64,000 nucleotides of DNA from Merdicola sp905200315 (GTDB lineage: Bacteria; Bacillota; Clostridia; TANB77; CAG-508). This document shows, in pieces, positions 8,813 to 17,645 of the stretch (position 1 is the stretch's first letter; each line of letters opens with the position of its first letter). Below the pieces are notes generated by a model. That model searched no databases. It had not been told where the DNA came from and saw only the letters and a list, made by a program, of their open reading frames with translations. The stretch spans positions 24,312 through 88,311 of the forward strand of contig CABPZP010000005.1 of assembly GCA_902461935.1 (NCBI GenBank). The letters run 5' to 3'. The position numbers and the translations under genes were made by a program.

Positions 8813-9268
8813 ATGTCAAATAAAAAAATTGAAGATCTTATTAAAAACTTAGAACAAAATCTTGAAAGTCAAAAAGACATAGAATATGTAAAAAAAGTAC
8901 TAGCTGAATTTTTAGAAGAATATCAAACAAATACAGAAAAAAGAATGCAAATTCTTGAAGAAAGTCAAAAAGAATTAGAATTCAAAACAGAAAAAATGCA
9001 AGCAATAATAGACAAAATGGAAGATGAATTTTTTGTAGATGAAGACGAAGAAGAAACATTAAGTTTTGAAATTGCATGTCCATATTGTAACTATGTATTT
9101 GAAACAAAATTAAACGAACTAAAAGAAGAAATAACATGCCCAGAATGTAACAACGTTATAGAATTAGACTGGGATTGTGAATGCGAAGAAGACAGTTGTT
9201 CTGGAGGATGTTCATGTTGTAACCATGGATGTAGCGAAGATGAATACGACGATGACGATGATATGTAA
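8813..9268 (+). CDS. CD1247-like coiled-coil zinc-ribbon protein
   Basis: This 151-residue acidic protein has a helical coiled-coil N-terminus (~1-75). A zinc ribbon follows with CPYC and CPEC pairs about 24 residues apart, then a Cys-rich segment (CECEEDSCSGGCSCC) and a run of Asp at the end. It resembles the small Clostridial family annotated as CD1247 N-terminal domain-containing and found beside efp. The function is unknown; the paired CxxC suggests zinc binding. It is co-transcribed with efp (18-base gap) and closed by a strong terminator. Confidence 0.75.
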   Translation: MSNKKIEDLIKNLEQNLESQKDIEYVKKVLAEFLEEYQTNTEKRMQILEESQKELEFKTEKMQAIIDKMEDEFFVDEDEEETLSFEIACPYCNYVFETKLNELKEEITCPECNNVIELDWDCECEEDSCSGGCSCCNHGCSEDEYDDDDDM

Positions 9269-9271
9269 ACC

Positions 9272-9306
9272 AAAAAGTAGACAAATTAAATCTTGTCTAC
9301 TTTTTT
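9272..9306 (+). terminator. Terminator of the efp operon
   Basis: The stem AAAAAGTAGACAA / TTGTCTACTTTTT continues into a T-run. Confidence 0.9.
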
Positions 9307-9310
9307 AATT

Positions 9311-9469
9311 TGTAGGGGCGGACGCCTCTGTCCGCCTATCAATAAATGATAAAAATATTTTGTTATAAAATTTAAGTCTTTGAATAACAATTGTCAAACG
9401 TTGTAGGGGTCGGCGTCCTCGACGACCCGAAAAAATAACATAAATTTTTAAATTAATTTTCTCGAAATA
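9311..9469. repeat. 160-bp composite palindromic repeat, copy 2
   Basis: A near-identical direct copy of 6840-6999 (about five differences), again holding two palindromes (9311-9336 and 9402-9428) joined by the same linker. The two copies bracket galE-efp-zinc-ribbon. Confidence 0.9.
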
Positions 9470-9541
9470 TATTTTATATTTAAATAAGTATGTTTTATTA
9501 ACAAAAGTAATTTTTTTAAATAATATATAATAGGTGATTCT

Positions 9542-10048
9542 ATGAAATTATTTAAAGAATTATACGATGATGCTAAAAATATACAAAAAAAAGACCCAGC
9601 TGCGAGAAACATATTAGAAGTTATTATTTTATATCAAGGATTTCATGTTTTAGTATACTACAGAATAGCACATTTCTTTTATTACCATCGATTTTATTTT
9701 ATAGCGAGATTAATATCACAATTAGGAAGGTTTTTAACAGGAATAGAAATTCATCCAGGAGCAAAAATTGGTAGAAGATTATTTATAGATCATGGAATGG
9801 GAATTGTAATAGGAGAAACAACAACAATAGGAAATGATTGCACAATTTACCATGGGGTTACTCTTGGAGGAACAGGAAAAGATAAATATAAAAGACATCC
9901 AGACTTAGGTAATAATGTAATGGTTGGCTGTGGTGCGAAAGTTTTGGGACCTATAAAAATAGGTAATAATGTAAAAATTGGAAGTAATAGTACAATTTTA
10001 AGTAATGTTGAAGATAATAAAACTGTAGTTGGTATATACAAAAAATGA
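9542..10048 (+). CDS. cysE: Serine O-acetyltransferase
   Basis: This 168-residue left-handed beta-helix acetyltransferase makes O-acetylserine from serine and acetyl-CoA, the first step of cysteine synthesis. Seen: a helical N-terminus, then the hexapeptide repeats IEIHPGAKIG, the catalytic region FIDHGMGIVIGET, YHGVTLGGTG and KRHPDLGNNVMVGCGAKVLG. It is at the short end of the family, and the C-terminal regulatory tail after TVVGIYKK is missing. That may mean weak feedback control by cysteine, which is inference. The start is ATG 9542 after TAGGTGA. The stop codon lies inside its terminator stem. Confidence 0.92.
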   Translation: MKLFKELYDDAKNIQKKDPAARNILEVIILYQGFHVLVYYRIAHFFYYHRFYFIARLISQLGRFLTGIEIHPGAKIGRRLFIDHGMGIVIGETTTIGNDCTIYHGVTLGGTGKDKYKRHPDLGNNVMVGCGAKVLGPIKIGNNVKIGSNSTILSNVEDNKTVVGIYKK

Positions 10049-10071
10049 GCCGCAATGCGGCTCACTTTTTT
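10046..10071. terminator. Terminator between converging genes
   Basis: TGAGCCGC and GCGGCTCA pair around AAT and are followed by CTTTTTT. The cysE stop codon is the first three bases of the stem, and the T-run abuts the stop of the converging minus-strand gene. Confidence 0.9.
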
Positions 10072-10372
10072 AATCCTCATTTTCTTTAAAATAATCAATA
10101 AATTTAAAAACATCATAAATTTCAATCCATAATTTGTAGTCCAAAATTAATTTAACAGGTTCATAATTCTTTATTTGGTTTGAGTTAATTGTTAAATAAT
10201 TATCATGAATATACAATATAAATTCTGGATAAATATTCTTTCCTTCTATAATCTTTTTAAATATTGTTGAATTAAAAGGATTATTTGGAAAATCTTTTAC
10301 TCGCACAATAAATCTTTTATGTGTTGGAAAAGTTTTCCGAGATTCTTTTAGTTTGTCTAAGTAATTTTGCAT
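10070..10372 (-). CDS. Hypothetical protein, 100 aa
   Basis: This small basic-then-acidic protein matches no family I recognise. It begins MQNYLDKLKESRKTF and contains FPNNPFNSTIFKKII and YKLWIEIYDVFKFIDYF. No signal peptide, membrane helix or Cys pair is seen. It is probably real because AAGGAGG sits 6 bases upstream of the ATG and a good promoter (10413-10441) precedes it. It diverges from uvrA and converges on cysE. Confidence 0.65.
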   Translation of the reverse strand: MQNYLDKLKESRKTFPTHKRFIVRVKDFPNNPFNSTIFKKIIEGKNIYPEFILYIHDNYLTINSNQIKNYEPVKLILDYKLWIEIYDVFKFIDYFKENED

Positions 10373-10412
10373 AAAACCTCCTTAAGTAGATAACAACTGT
10401 TTTGACTAGTTT

Positions 10413-10441
10413 ATTTTAACACAGTGTACATAAAAAAGCAA
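10413..10441 (-). promoter_or_regulatory. Promoter for the 100-aa minus-strand gene
   Basis: Read on the minus strand, TTGCTT (10441-10436) and TAAAAT (10418-10413) have a 17-base spacer. It sits back to back with the uvrA promoter. Confidence 0.65.
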
Positions 10442-10450
10442 ACAAAACTC

Positions 10451-10479
10451 TTGTTTTGTATAAAAAAATATTGTATAAT
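10451..10479 (+). promoter_or_regulatory. uvrA promoter
   Basis: TTGTTT at 10451-10456 and TATAAT at 10474-10479 have a 17-base spacer. No clear LexA-type operator is visible. Confidence 0.75.
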
Positions 10480-10501
10480 TACTTTCGTATAGGGGGTAAA
10501 A

Positions 10502-13333
10502 ATGAATAATGAAATTGTAATAAAGGGTGCTAAAGAGCATAATTTAAAAAATATAAATTTAAAAATACCAAGGGATAAATTGGTTGTTATTACAGGACTT
10601 TCTGGTTCTGGAAAGTCTTCACTTGCATTTGATACTTTATATGCAGAAGGGCAACGTAGATATGTTGAAAGTTTATCTTCATATGCAAGGCAATTTTTAG
10701 GGGTTATGCAAAAGCCAAATGTTCAACTAATAGAAGGACTTTCACCAGCTATTTCAATAGATCAAAAAACAACTTCTAAAAATCCACGTTCAACAGTTGG
10801 AACTGTTACAGAAATATATGATTATATTCGTTTATTATATGCAAGAATAGGGGTTCCATATTGTCCAAACTGTCATACAAAAATTGAAAAACAAAGTATT
10901 GACCAAATTATAGATAATATTTTAGCTTTAAAAGAAGGTACTAAATTTCAAATATTAGCACCAGTAGTTAGAGATAGAAAAGGTGAATTTGTAAAACAAA
11001 TACAGGAATATCAAAAAAATGGATTTGTTAGAGCAAAAATTGATGGAGAAATTGTTGAGCTTTCAGATGAAATTAAGCTTAGTAAAACTAAAAAACATAA
11101 AATAGATTTAATTGTAGATAGATTAGTTATAAAAAATGGAATACGAAGTAGACTTACAGAATCTGTTGAAACAGCTATGAAATATGCGGATAATCTTGTT
11201 GTAATTGAAGTATTTGAAGGTAGTAAATCAAAAGAAATATTATATAGTGCTAACTATGCTTGTCCAACTTGTGGATTTAGTTTTCCAGAATTATCTCCAA
11301 GAATGTTTTCATTTAACAATCCTCAAGGAGCTTGTTCATCTTGTACAGGAATAGGATATTTATTAAAAATGGATGAAGATTTAATTATTCCAGATAAAAA
11401 TAAAACTTTATATGACGGAGTTAAGGCTTTTGGTGCAAGTACTATGAAAAAAAGTGAAACAATGGCTAAAATGTATTTTGAAAGTATTGCTAAACATTAC
11501 GGAGTAGATATAAAAGTTCCAATAAAAAAATTACCAAGAGAATTTTTGGATAAAATTTTATATGGAACTGGAGATGAAGTAATAGACTTTGAATATACAT
11601 CTTATGCAGGAACACGTAGATTTTCGGCTCCATTTGAAGGTGTAATACCTACATTAGAAAGAAGACATAGAGAAACAAAATCAAATGGAATGAGACAGTT
11701 TTACGAAATGTATATGAGCGATTCAGAATGTCCAGAATGTAAAGGAGCAAGATTAAAAGCAGAAATTTTATCTATAAAAATTGGCGATAAAAATATAAAT
11801 GAATTAACTGCAATGCCAATTAGAGAAATGAAAGATTATATAAACAGTATTGAACTTAATGAAAAAGAAAGAATGATTTCAGACTTAATTTTAAAAGAAA
11901 TAGATGCAAGATTACAATTCTTGATTGATGTTGGCTTAGATTATTTAACATTATCTAGAAGTTCTGGAACATTATCTGGAGGAGAAGCACAACGTATACG
12001 TTTAGCAACACAAATTGGTTCAGGATTAACAGGAGTTTTATATATTCTAGATGAACCAAGTATAGGACTTCATCAAAGAGACAATGATAAGTTAATTGCT
12101 ACTTTAAAGAAGTTAAGAGATTTAGGAAACACATTAATAGTTGTAGAACACGATGAAGATACAATGTATGCAGCAGACCAAATTATAGATATTGGACCTG
12201 GTGCAGGAGTTCATGGCGGAAATGTAATGGCTCAAGGAACTGCAGAAGAAATAAAACAAATAAAAGATTCTATTACAGGACAATATTTAAGTGGGGCTAA
12301 AAAAATACCTGTACCAAAAACAAGAAGGAAACATAGTAAAAGTAAAGTAATACAAATAAAAGGTGCGACAGAAAATAATTTGAAAAATATAACTGTAGAT
12401 TTTCCTTTAGGAGTATTTACTTGTGTAACAGGAGTATCTGGGTCTGGAAAATCAACATTAGTAAATGAAATATTATATAAATCTATAGCTAAAGAATTAA
12501 ATGGTTCAAATTTAAAACCTGGAAAACATAAGAGTATAAAAGGTTTAGAAAATATTGATAAAATAATAAATATAGACCAATCTCCTATAGGTAGAACACC
12601 ACGTTCAAATCCAGCTACATATACTGGTGTATTCGATATTATTAGAGATTTGTTTGCAGGAACAAATGAAGCAAAACTTAGAGGATACTCAAAAGGTAGA
12701 TTTAGTTTTAATGTTGCCGGTGGCAGATGTGAAGCTTGTAATGGAGATGGAGTACATAAAATAGAAATGCAATTTTTAGCAGATGTGTATGTGCCTTGTG
12801 AAGTGTGTAAAGGAACTCGCTATAATTATGAAACGCTAGAGGTAAAATATAAAGGAAAAAGCATTGCAGATGTATTAGATATGACAGTTGAAGAAGCACT
12901 TGAATTTTTTGATAAAATACCAAAAATAAAGCAAAAAATTCAAACTTTATATGATGTAGGTTTAGGATATATAAAACTTGGACAACCATCTACAACTCTT
13001 TCTGGAGGAGAAGCACAACGTGTAAAACTTGCAACAGAATTATCTAAAAGAGCAACTGGAAAAACTTTATACATTTTAGACGAACCAACAACAGGTTTAC
13101 ATATAGCAGACGTTCATAAGTTAGTAGATATTTTACAAAGACTTGTAGACACAGGAAATAGCATAATTGTTATTGAACACAATTTAGATTTAATAAAAAC
13201 AGCAGATTATATAATAGATTTAGGTCCGGAAGGCGGAAACGGTGGAGGGCAAATTGTAGCAGTTGGTTCACCAGAGCAAATATGTAAAAACGAACAAAGT
13301 TATACAGGAAAATTCTTGAAAAAATATTTGTAG
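10502..13333 (+). CDS. uvrA: Excinuclease ABC subunit A
   Basis: UvrA (943 residues) is the damage-recognition ATPase of nucleotide excision repair and loads UvrB on damaged DNA. It contains two ABC ATPase modules: Walker A motifs GLSGSGKSSLAF (~residue 31) and GVSGSGKSTLVNE (~645), and two LSGGEAQR signatures. Zinc modules are visible as CPTCGFSF with CSSC and as CEAC with CEVCKG. The length is normal. The start follows TAGGGGG. uvrB is not adjacent in this window. The C-terminus ends KKYL with no obvious terminator. Confidence 0.97.
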   Translation: MNNEIVIKGAKEHNLKNINLKIPRDKLVVITGLSGSGKSSLAFDTLYAEGQRRYVESLSSYARQFLGVMQKPNVQLIEGLSPAISIDQKTTSKNPRSTVGTVTEIYDYIRLLYARIGVPYCPNCHTKIEKQSIDQIIDNILALKEGTKFQILAPVVRDRKGEFVKQIQEYQKNGFVRAKIDGEIVELSDEIKLSKTKKHKIDLIVDRLVIKNGIRSRLTESVETAMKYADNLVVIEVFEGSKSKEILYSANYACPTCGFSFPELSPRMFSFNNPQGACSSCTGIGYLLKMDEDLIIPDKNKTLYDGVKAFGASTMKKSETMAKMYFESIAKHYGVDIKVPIKKLPREFLDKILYGTGDEVIDFEYTSYAGTRRFSAPFEGVIPTLERRHRETKSNGMRQFYEMYMSDSECPECKGARLKAEILSIKIGDKNINELTAMPIREMKDYINSIELNEKERMISDLILKEIDARLQFLIDVGLDYLTLSRSSGTLSGGEAQRIRLATQIGSGLTGVLYILDEPSIGLHQRDNDKLIATLKKLRDLGNTLIVVEHDEDTMYAADQIIDIGPGAGVHGGNVMAQGTAEEIKQIKDSITGQYLSGAKKIPVPKTRRKHSKSKVIQIKGATENNLKNITVDFPLGVFTCVTGVSGSGKSTLVNEILYKSIAKELNGSNLKPGKHKSIKGLENIDKIINIDQSPIGRTPRSNPATYTGVFDIIRDLFAGTNEAKLRGYSKGRFSFNVAGGRCEACNGDGVHKIEMQFLADVYVPCEVCKGTRYNYETLEVKYKGKSIADVLDMTVEEALEFFDKIPKIKQKIQTLYDVGLGYIKLGQPSTTLSGGEAQRVKLATELSKRATGKTLYILDEPTTGLHIADVHKLVDILQRLVDTGNSIIVIEHNLDLIKTADYIIDLGPEGGNGGGQIVAVGSPEQICKNEQSYTGKFLKKYL

Positions 13334-13580
13334 ATAAAAAAGTAGCTTTGGTACTGGACAGACATATCTAAAAGTAATATATGATTTTGAAAAGAATGGA
13401 TGTCAGATACAAAAAATTCAGAATATGACAACCAAGGAAAGTTGTTAACAAGAATGGAAGAGAATGGCAAAGAACAAATATTATATTTTATAAAAGATTT
13501 TAAAGTACCATCAACTAGCTATGCTTTTTGTAATTTTCTACTGAACTGTAACAATATTATTAATATTTTGCCAAAAAATG
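13334..13580 (+). other. Gap after uvrA with only weak coding remnants
   Basis: There is no supported gene here. An ATG frame from 13400 could encode MSDTKNSEYDNQGKLLTRME, but it lacks a ribosome site and its 3' half runs into the pyk promoter. Another frame upstream reads FGTGQTYLKVIYDFEKNG before a stop. These may be traces of a decayed gene. The string TACTGAACTGTAACA at 13539-13553 also occurs near 29860. Confidence 0.4.
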
Positions 13581-13610
13581 TTGATTTTTTAAACTTCAAT
13601 GTGATATAAT
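13581..13610 (+). promoter_or_regulatory. pyk promoter
   Basis: TTGATT at 13581-13586 and TATAAT at 13605-13610 have an 18-base spacer; TGA directly before the -10 gives an extended -10 element. Confidence 0.75.
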
Positions 13611-13643
13611 AAGCACTGTTGTTAAATATAAGGAGGAATTATA

Positions 13644-15086
13644 ATGAACAAATTAAGAAGAACAAATATTGTTGGAACAATAGGACCAGCAAGTGAAAGT
13701 GAAGAAATGCTTACAAAACTTATCAATGCTGGATTAAACGTAACTAGAATTAACTTTTCTCATGGTGGATATGAAGAAAATGGAGTTAAAATTGAAACTA
13801 TAAAAAAAGTTAGAAAAGAATTAAATAGACCAGTAGCATTATTATTAGATACAAAAGGACCAGAAATTAGAACAGGTGTATTAGAATCTGGAAACGATAA
13901 AGTAACTATCGAAGAAGGACAAACATTTACATTTGTAAACGAAGATATAATTGGAAATAATACAAAAACAACAATATCTTACAAAGATTTATATAAAGAT
14001 GTAAAAGTTGGATCTACACTATTGGTTGATGATGGAGCAATTGAATTTGAAATATTAGAAATAAAAGGTAAAGATATAGTATGTAAAGCTTTAAATACAG
14101 GAAGATTAGGAAGCAGAAAAACAATGAATGTTCCTGGTGTAAAACTTGAATTACCAGCTTTAACTCAAAAAGATATAGATGATATAACAGAAGGAATCAA
14201 AAGAGGATTCGATTATATTGCTGCATCATTCGTTAGAAAAGCAGCTGATGTTATAGCTATAAGAACATTATTAAATGAAAATGGTGGAGAAAACGTAAAA
14301 ATAATCTCTAAAATAGAAAACCAAGAAGGTATAGATAACTTCGAAGAAATATTAGAATTATCAGATGGTATTATGGTAGCTCGTGGAGATATGGGTGTTG
14401 AAATACCAATGGAAGAAGTTCCAGTTGTTCAAAAATATTTCATTAAAAGATGTGCTGAAGTTGGAAAACCAGTTATAACAGCTACACAAATGTTAGAATC
14501 TATGACATCTAATCCAAGACCAACAAGAGCTGAAGTTAGTGACGTTGCAAATGCTGTATATGATAGAACAGGTTCAATAATGTTATCTGGAGAATGTGCT
14601 ATGGGTAAATATCCAGTAGAATGTGTTGAAGCAATGGATAGAATAGCTACAAGAATTGAAAATGATATTAATTACTGGAAGAGATTTGAAAAGAAAAATT
14701 ATAAAATAAAATCTGATGACTTTGAAGGAAATATTGCATATTCAACATGTATGAATGCTAAAAATGTTGAAGCGAAAGCAATTGTTGCATTTACAGGAAC
14801 AGGAAATAGTGTAAGAAGAATATCTGGAATTGGTCCACAATGCCCAGTATTTGCAATTACAACAAACGAAAAAGTATACAACCAATTATCAGTTGTATGG
14901 AATGTTTTCCCAGTTCTAGTTGAAGAACAAGAAACAATTGAAAAATGCATTGAAAAAGGAATAGAAGTTTTAAAAGCAGAAAAAATGTTAGAAGATGAAG
15001 ATATAGTTGTAGTATCAGGAGGAAGCAAAATATTACCAGATTCAGACGCTAAGAGCAAAGTTGTTGGAGGAATATTAAAAGTTTAA
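13644..15086 (+). CDS. pyk: Pyruvate kinase
   Basis: This 480-residue glycolytic enzyme converts phosphoenolpyruvate and ADP to pyruvate and ATP. Motifs: NIVGTIGPAS at the start, RINFSHGG, LLLDTKGPEIRTG, the active-site lysine region IISKIENQEG, MVARGDMGVEIP, and TATQMLESM. The C-terminal domain ends KSKVVGGILKV. It is about 100 residues shorter than Bacillus-type enzymes and lacks the extra C-terminal PEP-utiliser-like domain. AAGGAGG precedes ATG 13644. A terminator follows. Confidence 0.97.
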   Translation: MNKLRRTNIVGTIGPASESEEMLTKLINAGLNVTRINFSHGGYEENGVKIETIKKVRKELNRPVALLLDTKGPEIRTGVLESGNDKVTIEEGQTFTFVNEDIIGNNTKTTISYKDLYKDVKVGSTLLVDDGAIEFEILEIKGKDIVCKALNTGRLGSRKTMNVPGVKLELPALTQKDIDDITEGIKRGFDYIAASFVRKAADVIAIRTLLNENGGENVKIISKIENQEGIDNFEEILELSDGIMVARGDMGVEIPMEEVPVVQKYFIKRCAEVGKPVITATQMLESMTSNPRPTRAEVSDVANAVYDRTGSIMLSGECAMGKYPVECVEAMDRIATRIENDINYWKRFEKKNYKIKSDDFEGNIAYSTCMNAKNVEAKAIVAFTGTGNSVRRISGIGPQCPVFAITTNEKVYNQLSVVWNVFPVLVEEQETIEKCIEKGIEVLKAEKMLEDEDIVVVSGGSKILPDSDAKSKVVGGILKV

Positions 15087-15121
15087 TTTATATTAAACCT
15101 AAATATACTTAAGAAATTATT

Positions 15122-15166
15122 AAAACACCTAAAATATTAAATACTTAATGTTTTAGGTGTTTGTTT
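15122..15166 (+). terminator. pyk terminator
   Basis: AAACACCTAAAA pairs with TTTTAGGTGTTT, followed by GTTT. The inner arms (TATTAA / TTAATG) extend the stem. Confidence 0.8.
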
Positions 15167-15182
15167 CATATAAGGGGGAAAA

Positions 15183-15659
15183 ATGGACACTTTTAAAAGA
15201 ATATTATTTTGGGTTGTGATTATTGTTATAGTATTTTTTGTTACCAATTTTTGTAATTTTTATATAATAGCTTCAACTTATAAAGATATAGAGTGTAAAA
15301 TTACTAATTCGAATAATTTAGAAATAACAAAAAAAGAATGTAAAGCTACATATGTGAATGGATATTGTAAATTAAGTGTAAAAAATACATCTGAAACAGA
15401 TATTTCTAATAAATATATAATTTTAGAAGGATATTCAGAATATAATAACAATCTAACAAATAAATATATAGAAATAGATAATATAAAAGCTGGAGAAGAA
15501 AAAGAAATACAGTTCAATTATAAAGCACAGGAGGTAAAAAATGTTTCTGTGTATGTTACAGAAAATGAGCCAGAAAAAGAAAAATTTGATTTAAATGAAG
15601 AGGTAGACGGACCAACAATTTTAATAGGAGCAATAATACTTTTATATTTTTTCGGATAA
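15183..15659 (+). CDS. Membrane-anchored FxLYD-like protein
   Basis: This 158-residue protein has an N-terminal transmembrane helix (~8-32), an extracytoplasmic domain (~35-125) and a second hydrophobic segment at the very C-terminus (ILIGAIILLYFFG). The middle, with KLSVKNTSETDISNKYI and a following IKAGEEKEIQF, has the beta-strand pattern of FxLYD / CARDB-like domains that sense or stabilise surface complexes. Function is unknown. The site AAGGGGG precedes the start. It stands alone between the pyk terminator and the mreB promoter. Confidence 0.6.
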   Translation: MDTFKRILFWVVIIVIVFFVTNFCNFYIIASTYKDIECKITNSNNLEITKKECKATYVNGYCKLSVKNTSETDISNKYIILEGYSEYNNNLTNKYIEIDNIKAGEEKEIQFNYKAQEVKNVSVYVTENEPEKEKFDLNEEVDGPTILIGAIILLYFFG

Positions 15660-15683
15660 ATTTGAATTTATTTTAAAATTAGG

Positions 15684-15712
15684 TTGATATTTTTACGTGT
15701 ATGTAATATAAT
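15684..15712 (+). promoter_or_regulatory. mreB promoter
   Basis: TTGATA at 15684-15689 and TATAAT at 15707-15712 have a 17-base spacer. Confidence 0.85.
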
Positions 15713-15749
15713 TGTAACACATTTGTAATAAACGGAAAGGGAGATTATA

Positions 15750-16757
15750 ATGTTTGGTTTTGGACAAGATATAGGAATTGATCTTGGAACTGCTACAGTA
15801 ATAGCATATGTTAAAGGAAAAGGAATAGTTTTAAGAGAACCTTCAGTTGTAGCTGTAGACAAAAATTCAGGAGAAGTTCTAGCAGTAGGAAAAGAAGCAA
15901 GAAGAATGTTAGGAAGAACTCCAGGAAGTATTGTTGCCACAAGACCTTTAAGAGATGGCGTTATTTCAGATTATACAGTAACAGAAAAAATGCTAAAATA
16001 CTTTATTAATAAAGTATGTGGTAAATTTATATTTTCGCCTAGAATGATGATATGTATTCCATCGCAAGTAACAGAAGTTGAAAAAAGAGCTGTTATAGAT
16101 GCTGCATCTCAAGCAGGAGCTAGAAAAGTGTATTTAATAGAAGAACCAATAGCAGCAGCAATTGGAGCAGGAATAGATATTTCTAAACCATGTGGAAATA
16201 TGATAGTAGATATAGGTGGAGGTACAACAGATATAGCTGTAATATCACTTGGAGGTTCTGTTGTAAGCACTTCTTTAAAAGTTGCAGGAGATAAATTCGA
16301 CGAATATATAGTGAAATATGTAAAAAGAAAATATAATGTAATTATAGGGGAGAGAACAGCCGAAGATTTAAAAGTAAATATAGGTTGTGTGTATCCAAAA
16401 ATACAAGATATGGAAATGGACATAAGAGGTAGAGACTTGGGAACAGGTCTACCAAAAACAGTTACACTATATTCAAGCGAAATGCTAGAAGCTATGATAG
16501 AACCAGCAATGATGATAGTTGATGCTGTACATTCTGTTTTAGAAAAAACACCACCAGAATTAGCTGCGGATATTAGTGACAAAGGAATATATATGACAGG
16601 TGGAGGATGTTTAGTAGACGGTTTAGATAAACTTTTGCAAGAAAAAACCGGAATAAATGTAATGATAGCAGAAGACACAGTATCATGTGTTGCACTAGGT
16701 ACAGGAAAAGCTTTAGACAATTTAGATGCATTAGATGGAAAAGCAAAAAGAAGATAA
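15750..16757 (+). CDS. mreB: Rod shape-determining protein, MreB/Mbl family
   Basis: This 335-residue bacterial actin forms membrane-bound filaments that guide lateral wall synthesis. Actin-fold motifs: phosphate-1 IGIDLGTATV (residues ~8-17), phosphate-2 MIVDIGGGTTDIAVI (~150), adenosine motif MTGGGCLVDGLDKLL (~278). The N-terminal MFGFGQD resembles an amphipathic membrane anchor. It lacks the adjacent mreC and mreD, so it may be the Mbl or MreBH paralogue; the sequence alone does not decide. GGAAAGGGAG is the ribosome site. A perfect AT-only hairpin (16757-16767 / 16778-16788) overlaps the stop. Confidence 0.92.
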   Translation: MFGFGQDIGIDLGTATVIAYVKGKGIVLREPSVVAVDKNSGEVLAVGKEARRMLGRTPGSIVATRPLRDGVISDYTVTEKMLKYFINKVCGKFIFSPRMMICIPSQVTEVEKRAVIDAASQAGARKVYLIEEPIAAAIGAGIDISKPCGNMIVDIGGGTTDIAVISLGGSVVSTSLKVAGDKFDEYIVKYVKRKYNVIIGERTAEDLKVNIGCVYPKIQDMEMDIRGRDLGTGLPKTVTLYSSEMLEAMIEPAMMIVDAVHSVLEKTPPELAADISDKGIYMTGGGCLVDGLDKLLQEKTGINVMIAEDTVSCVALGTGKALDNLDALDGKAKRR

Positions 16758-16792
16758 AATATATTTTGTATAGCCCTAAAATATATTTAACG

Positions 16793-16837
16793 AAAAAAAG
16801 CCTTTTAACATATTATGTGTTAGAAGGTGATTTTTTT
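16793..16837 (+). promoter_or_regulatory. Terminator-like hairpin masking the next ribosome site
   Basis: CCTTTTAACATA (16801-16812) pairs fully with TGTGTTAGAAGG (16816-16827), allowing two G-T pairs, around a TTA loop. An A-run precedes and TTTTTTT (16831-16837) follows. AGAAGGTGA, the ribosome site of the next gene, is in the 3' arm and its ATG begins at 16838, right after the T-run. The design is the same as at 5595-5640. Confidence 0.7.
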
Positions 16838-17182
16838 ATGTTTGAAAGCTTACTTGGATTTATAATTATGATACTTGCAATATATGGAGGCATATGCTTA
16901 GTTAAAGATATTATTAGGATAAGTACATATAATATAAATAAAAATGATGGAATATATTTTATAATAGCTGCAAAAAATCAAGAAAATAATATTGAAGAGT
17001 TCATAAGAACAACATTATTTAGAATAGTTTATGGTAAAGAAGAGAGCATAAATAATATAACACTAGTAGATTTAAAATCTAAGGATAATACAAAAAATAT
17101 TATGGAAGAAATAGCAAGAGAAAATGAAAATGTAAAAGTGTTTAATATAAATGAATATAAAAAAATAATTGAAGATATGTAA
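16838..17182 (+). CDS. Small membrane protein with a glycosyltransferase-like domain
   Basis: This 114-residue protein has an N-terminal membrane helix (ESLLGFIIMILAIYGGI). A short alpha/beta domain follows with a pattern like the start of family 2 glycosyltransferases: YFIIAAKNQENNIEEFIRT, then ITLVDLKSKDNTKNIMEEI. Catalytic residues of a full enzyme are absent because the protein stops after ~80 residues of the fold. Similar short proteins lie near mreB and sporulation genes in other Clostridia, as I recall. ATG 16838 was chosen over the longer in-frame ORF from 16685 because that would overlap mreB and the hairpin. Confidence 0.6.
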   Translation: MFESLLGFIIMILAIYGGICLVKDIIRISTYNINKNDGIYFIIAAKNQENNIEEFIRTTLFRIVYGKEESINNITLVDLKSKDNTKNIMEEIARENENVKVFNINEYKKIIEDM

Positions 17183-17199
17183 AAAGACAATTAAACATA

Positions 17200-17298
17200 C
17201 TAACAGCAATTAGACCATAAAATGAGATCAATTACCTCCAAAACTATAAAAAAAACAAGTTCCTTATTCTTTTCGTACTTTTTCCTTTTATCGTTCAT
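17200..17298 (-). CDS. Possible 32-aa hydrophobic small protein
   Basis: This short minus-strand frame, MNDKRKKYEKNKELVFFIVL onward, has a charged N-terminus and a hydrophobic C-terminal half. A GGAGG site sits 8-9 bases upstream of the ATG. It lies just downstream of a decayed frame and the tRNA-Leu terminator. Its small size makes the call tentative. Confidence 0.3.
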   Translation of the reverse strand: MNDKRKKYEKNKELVFFIVLEVIDLILWSNCC

Positions 17299-17363
17299 AA
17301 ATAAATCCTCCATTTTCTTCTATTGTTGTTTTAGGTTATTATGTTTTTTGACTTATTGTTGAA

Positions 17364-17543
17364 TCATTTGCCAAAGTACAGTAGCCATTTTTTCTTGGCA
17401 ATATCAATTTTTTCTTCTTTCAAATACTTTATTGTACTATTATTTTCTACATAGATCTCTAATTGTTGCTGAACAAGTTTGTCAGCTTTGAGATCAGGAA
17501 ATAATGTAATCAAAGTGTAAGTTGTTTTTAATTCTTGTATTAT
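17364..17543 (-). pseudogene. Open frame without start, possible gene remnant
   Basis: On the minus strand about 59 codons are open between two stops, with protein-like content: TTYTLITLFPDLKADKLVQQ, then YLKEEKIDIAKKKWLLYFGK. No start codon with a ribosome site is visible and an upstream in-frame stop cuts it off. I do not recognise the family. Confidence 0.35.
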
Positions 17544-17577
17544 TTATTCGTTTTAATGATTTTAATATTGTTTTTAG

Positions 17578-17616
17578 GCAAAAAAATCAATCAGATTTTA
17601 TTTTCTGATTGATTTT
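17578..17616 (-). terminator. tRNA-Leu terminator
   Basis: On the minus strand AAAATCAATCAG pairs with CTGATTGATTTT around a 10-nt loop and runs into T residues, 30 bases past the tRNA 3' end. Confidence 0.8.
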
Positions 17617-17645
17617 AGTATCTATAGGTCTAACGAATTTGTTTT

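Noticed and set aside
13400..13609. 69-codon ORF between uvrA and pyk
   Set aside because: There is no ribosome site, the 3' half covers the pyk promoter, and the sequence lacks coding character after ~35 codons.
16685..16837. N-terminal extension of the small membrane protein from 16685
   Set aside because: It overlaps mreB in another frame, reads through two hairpins and has no ribosome site; the hydrophobic N-terminus fits ATG 16838.
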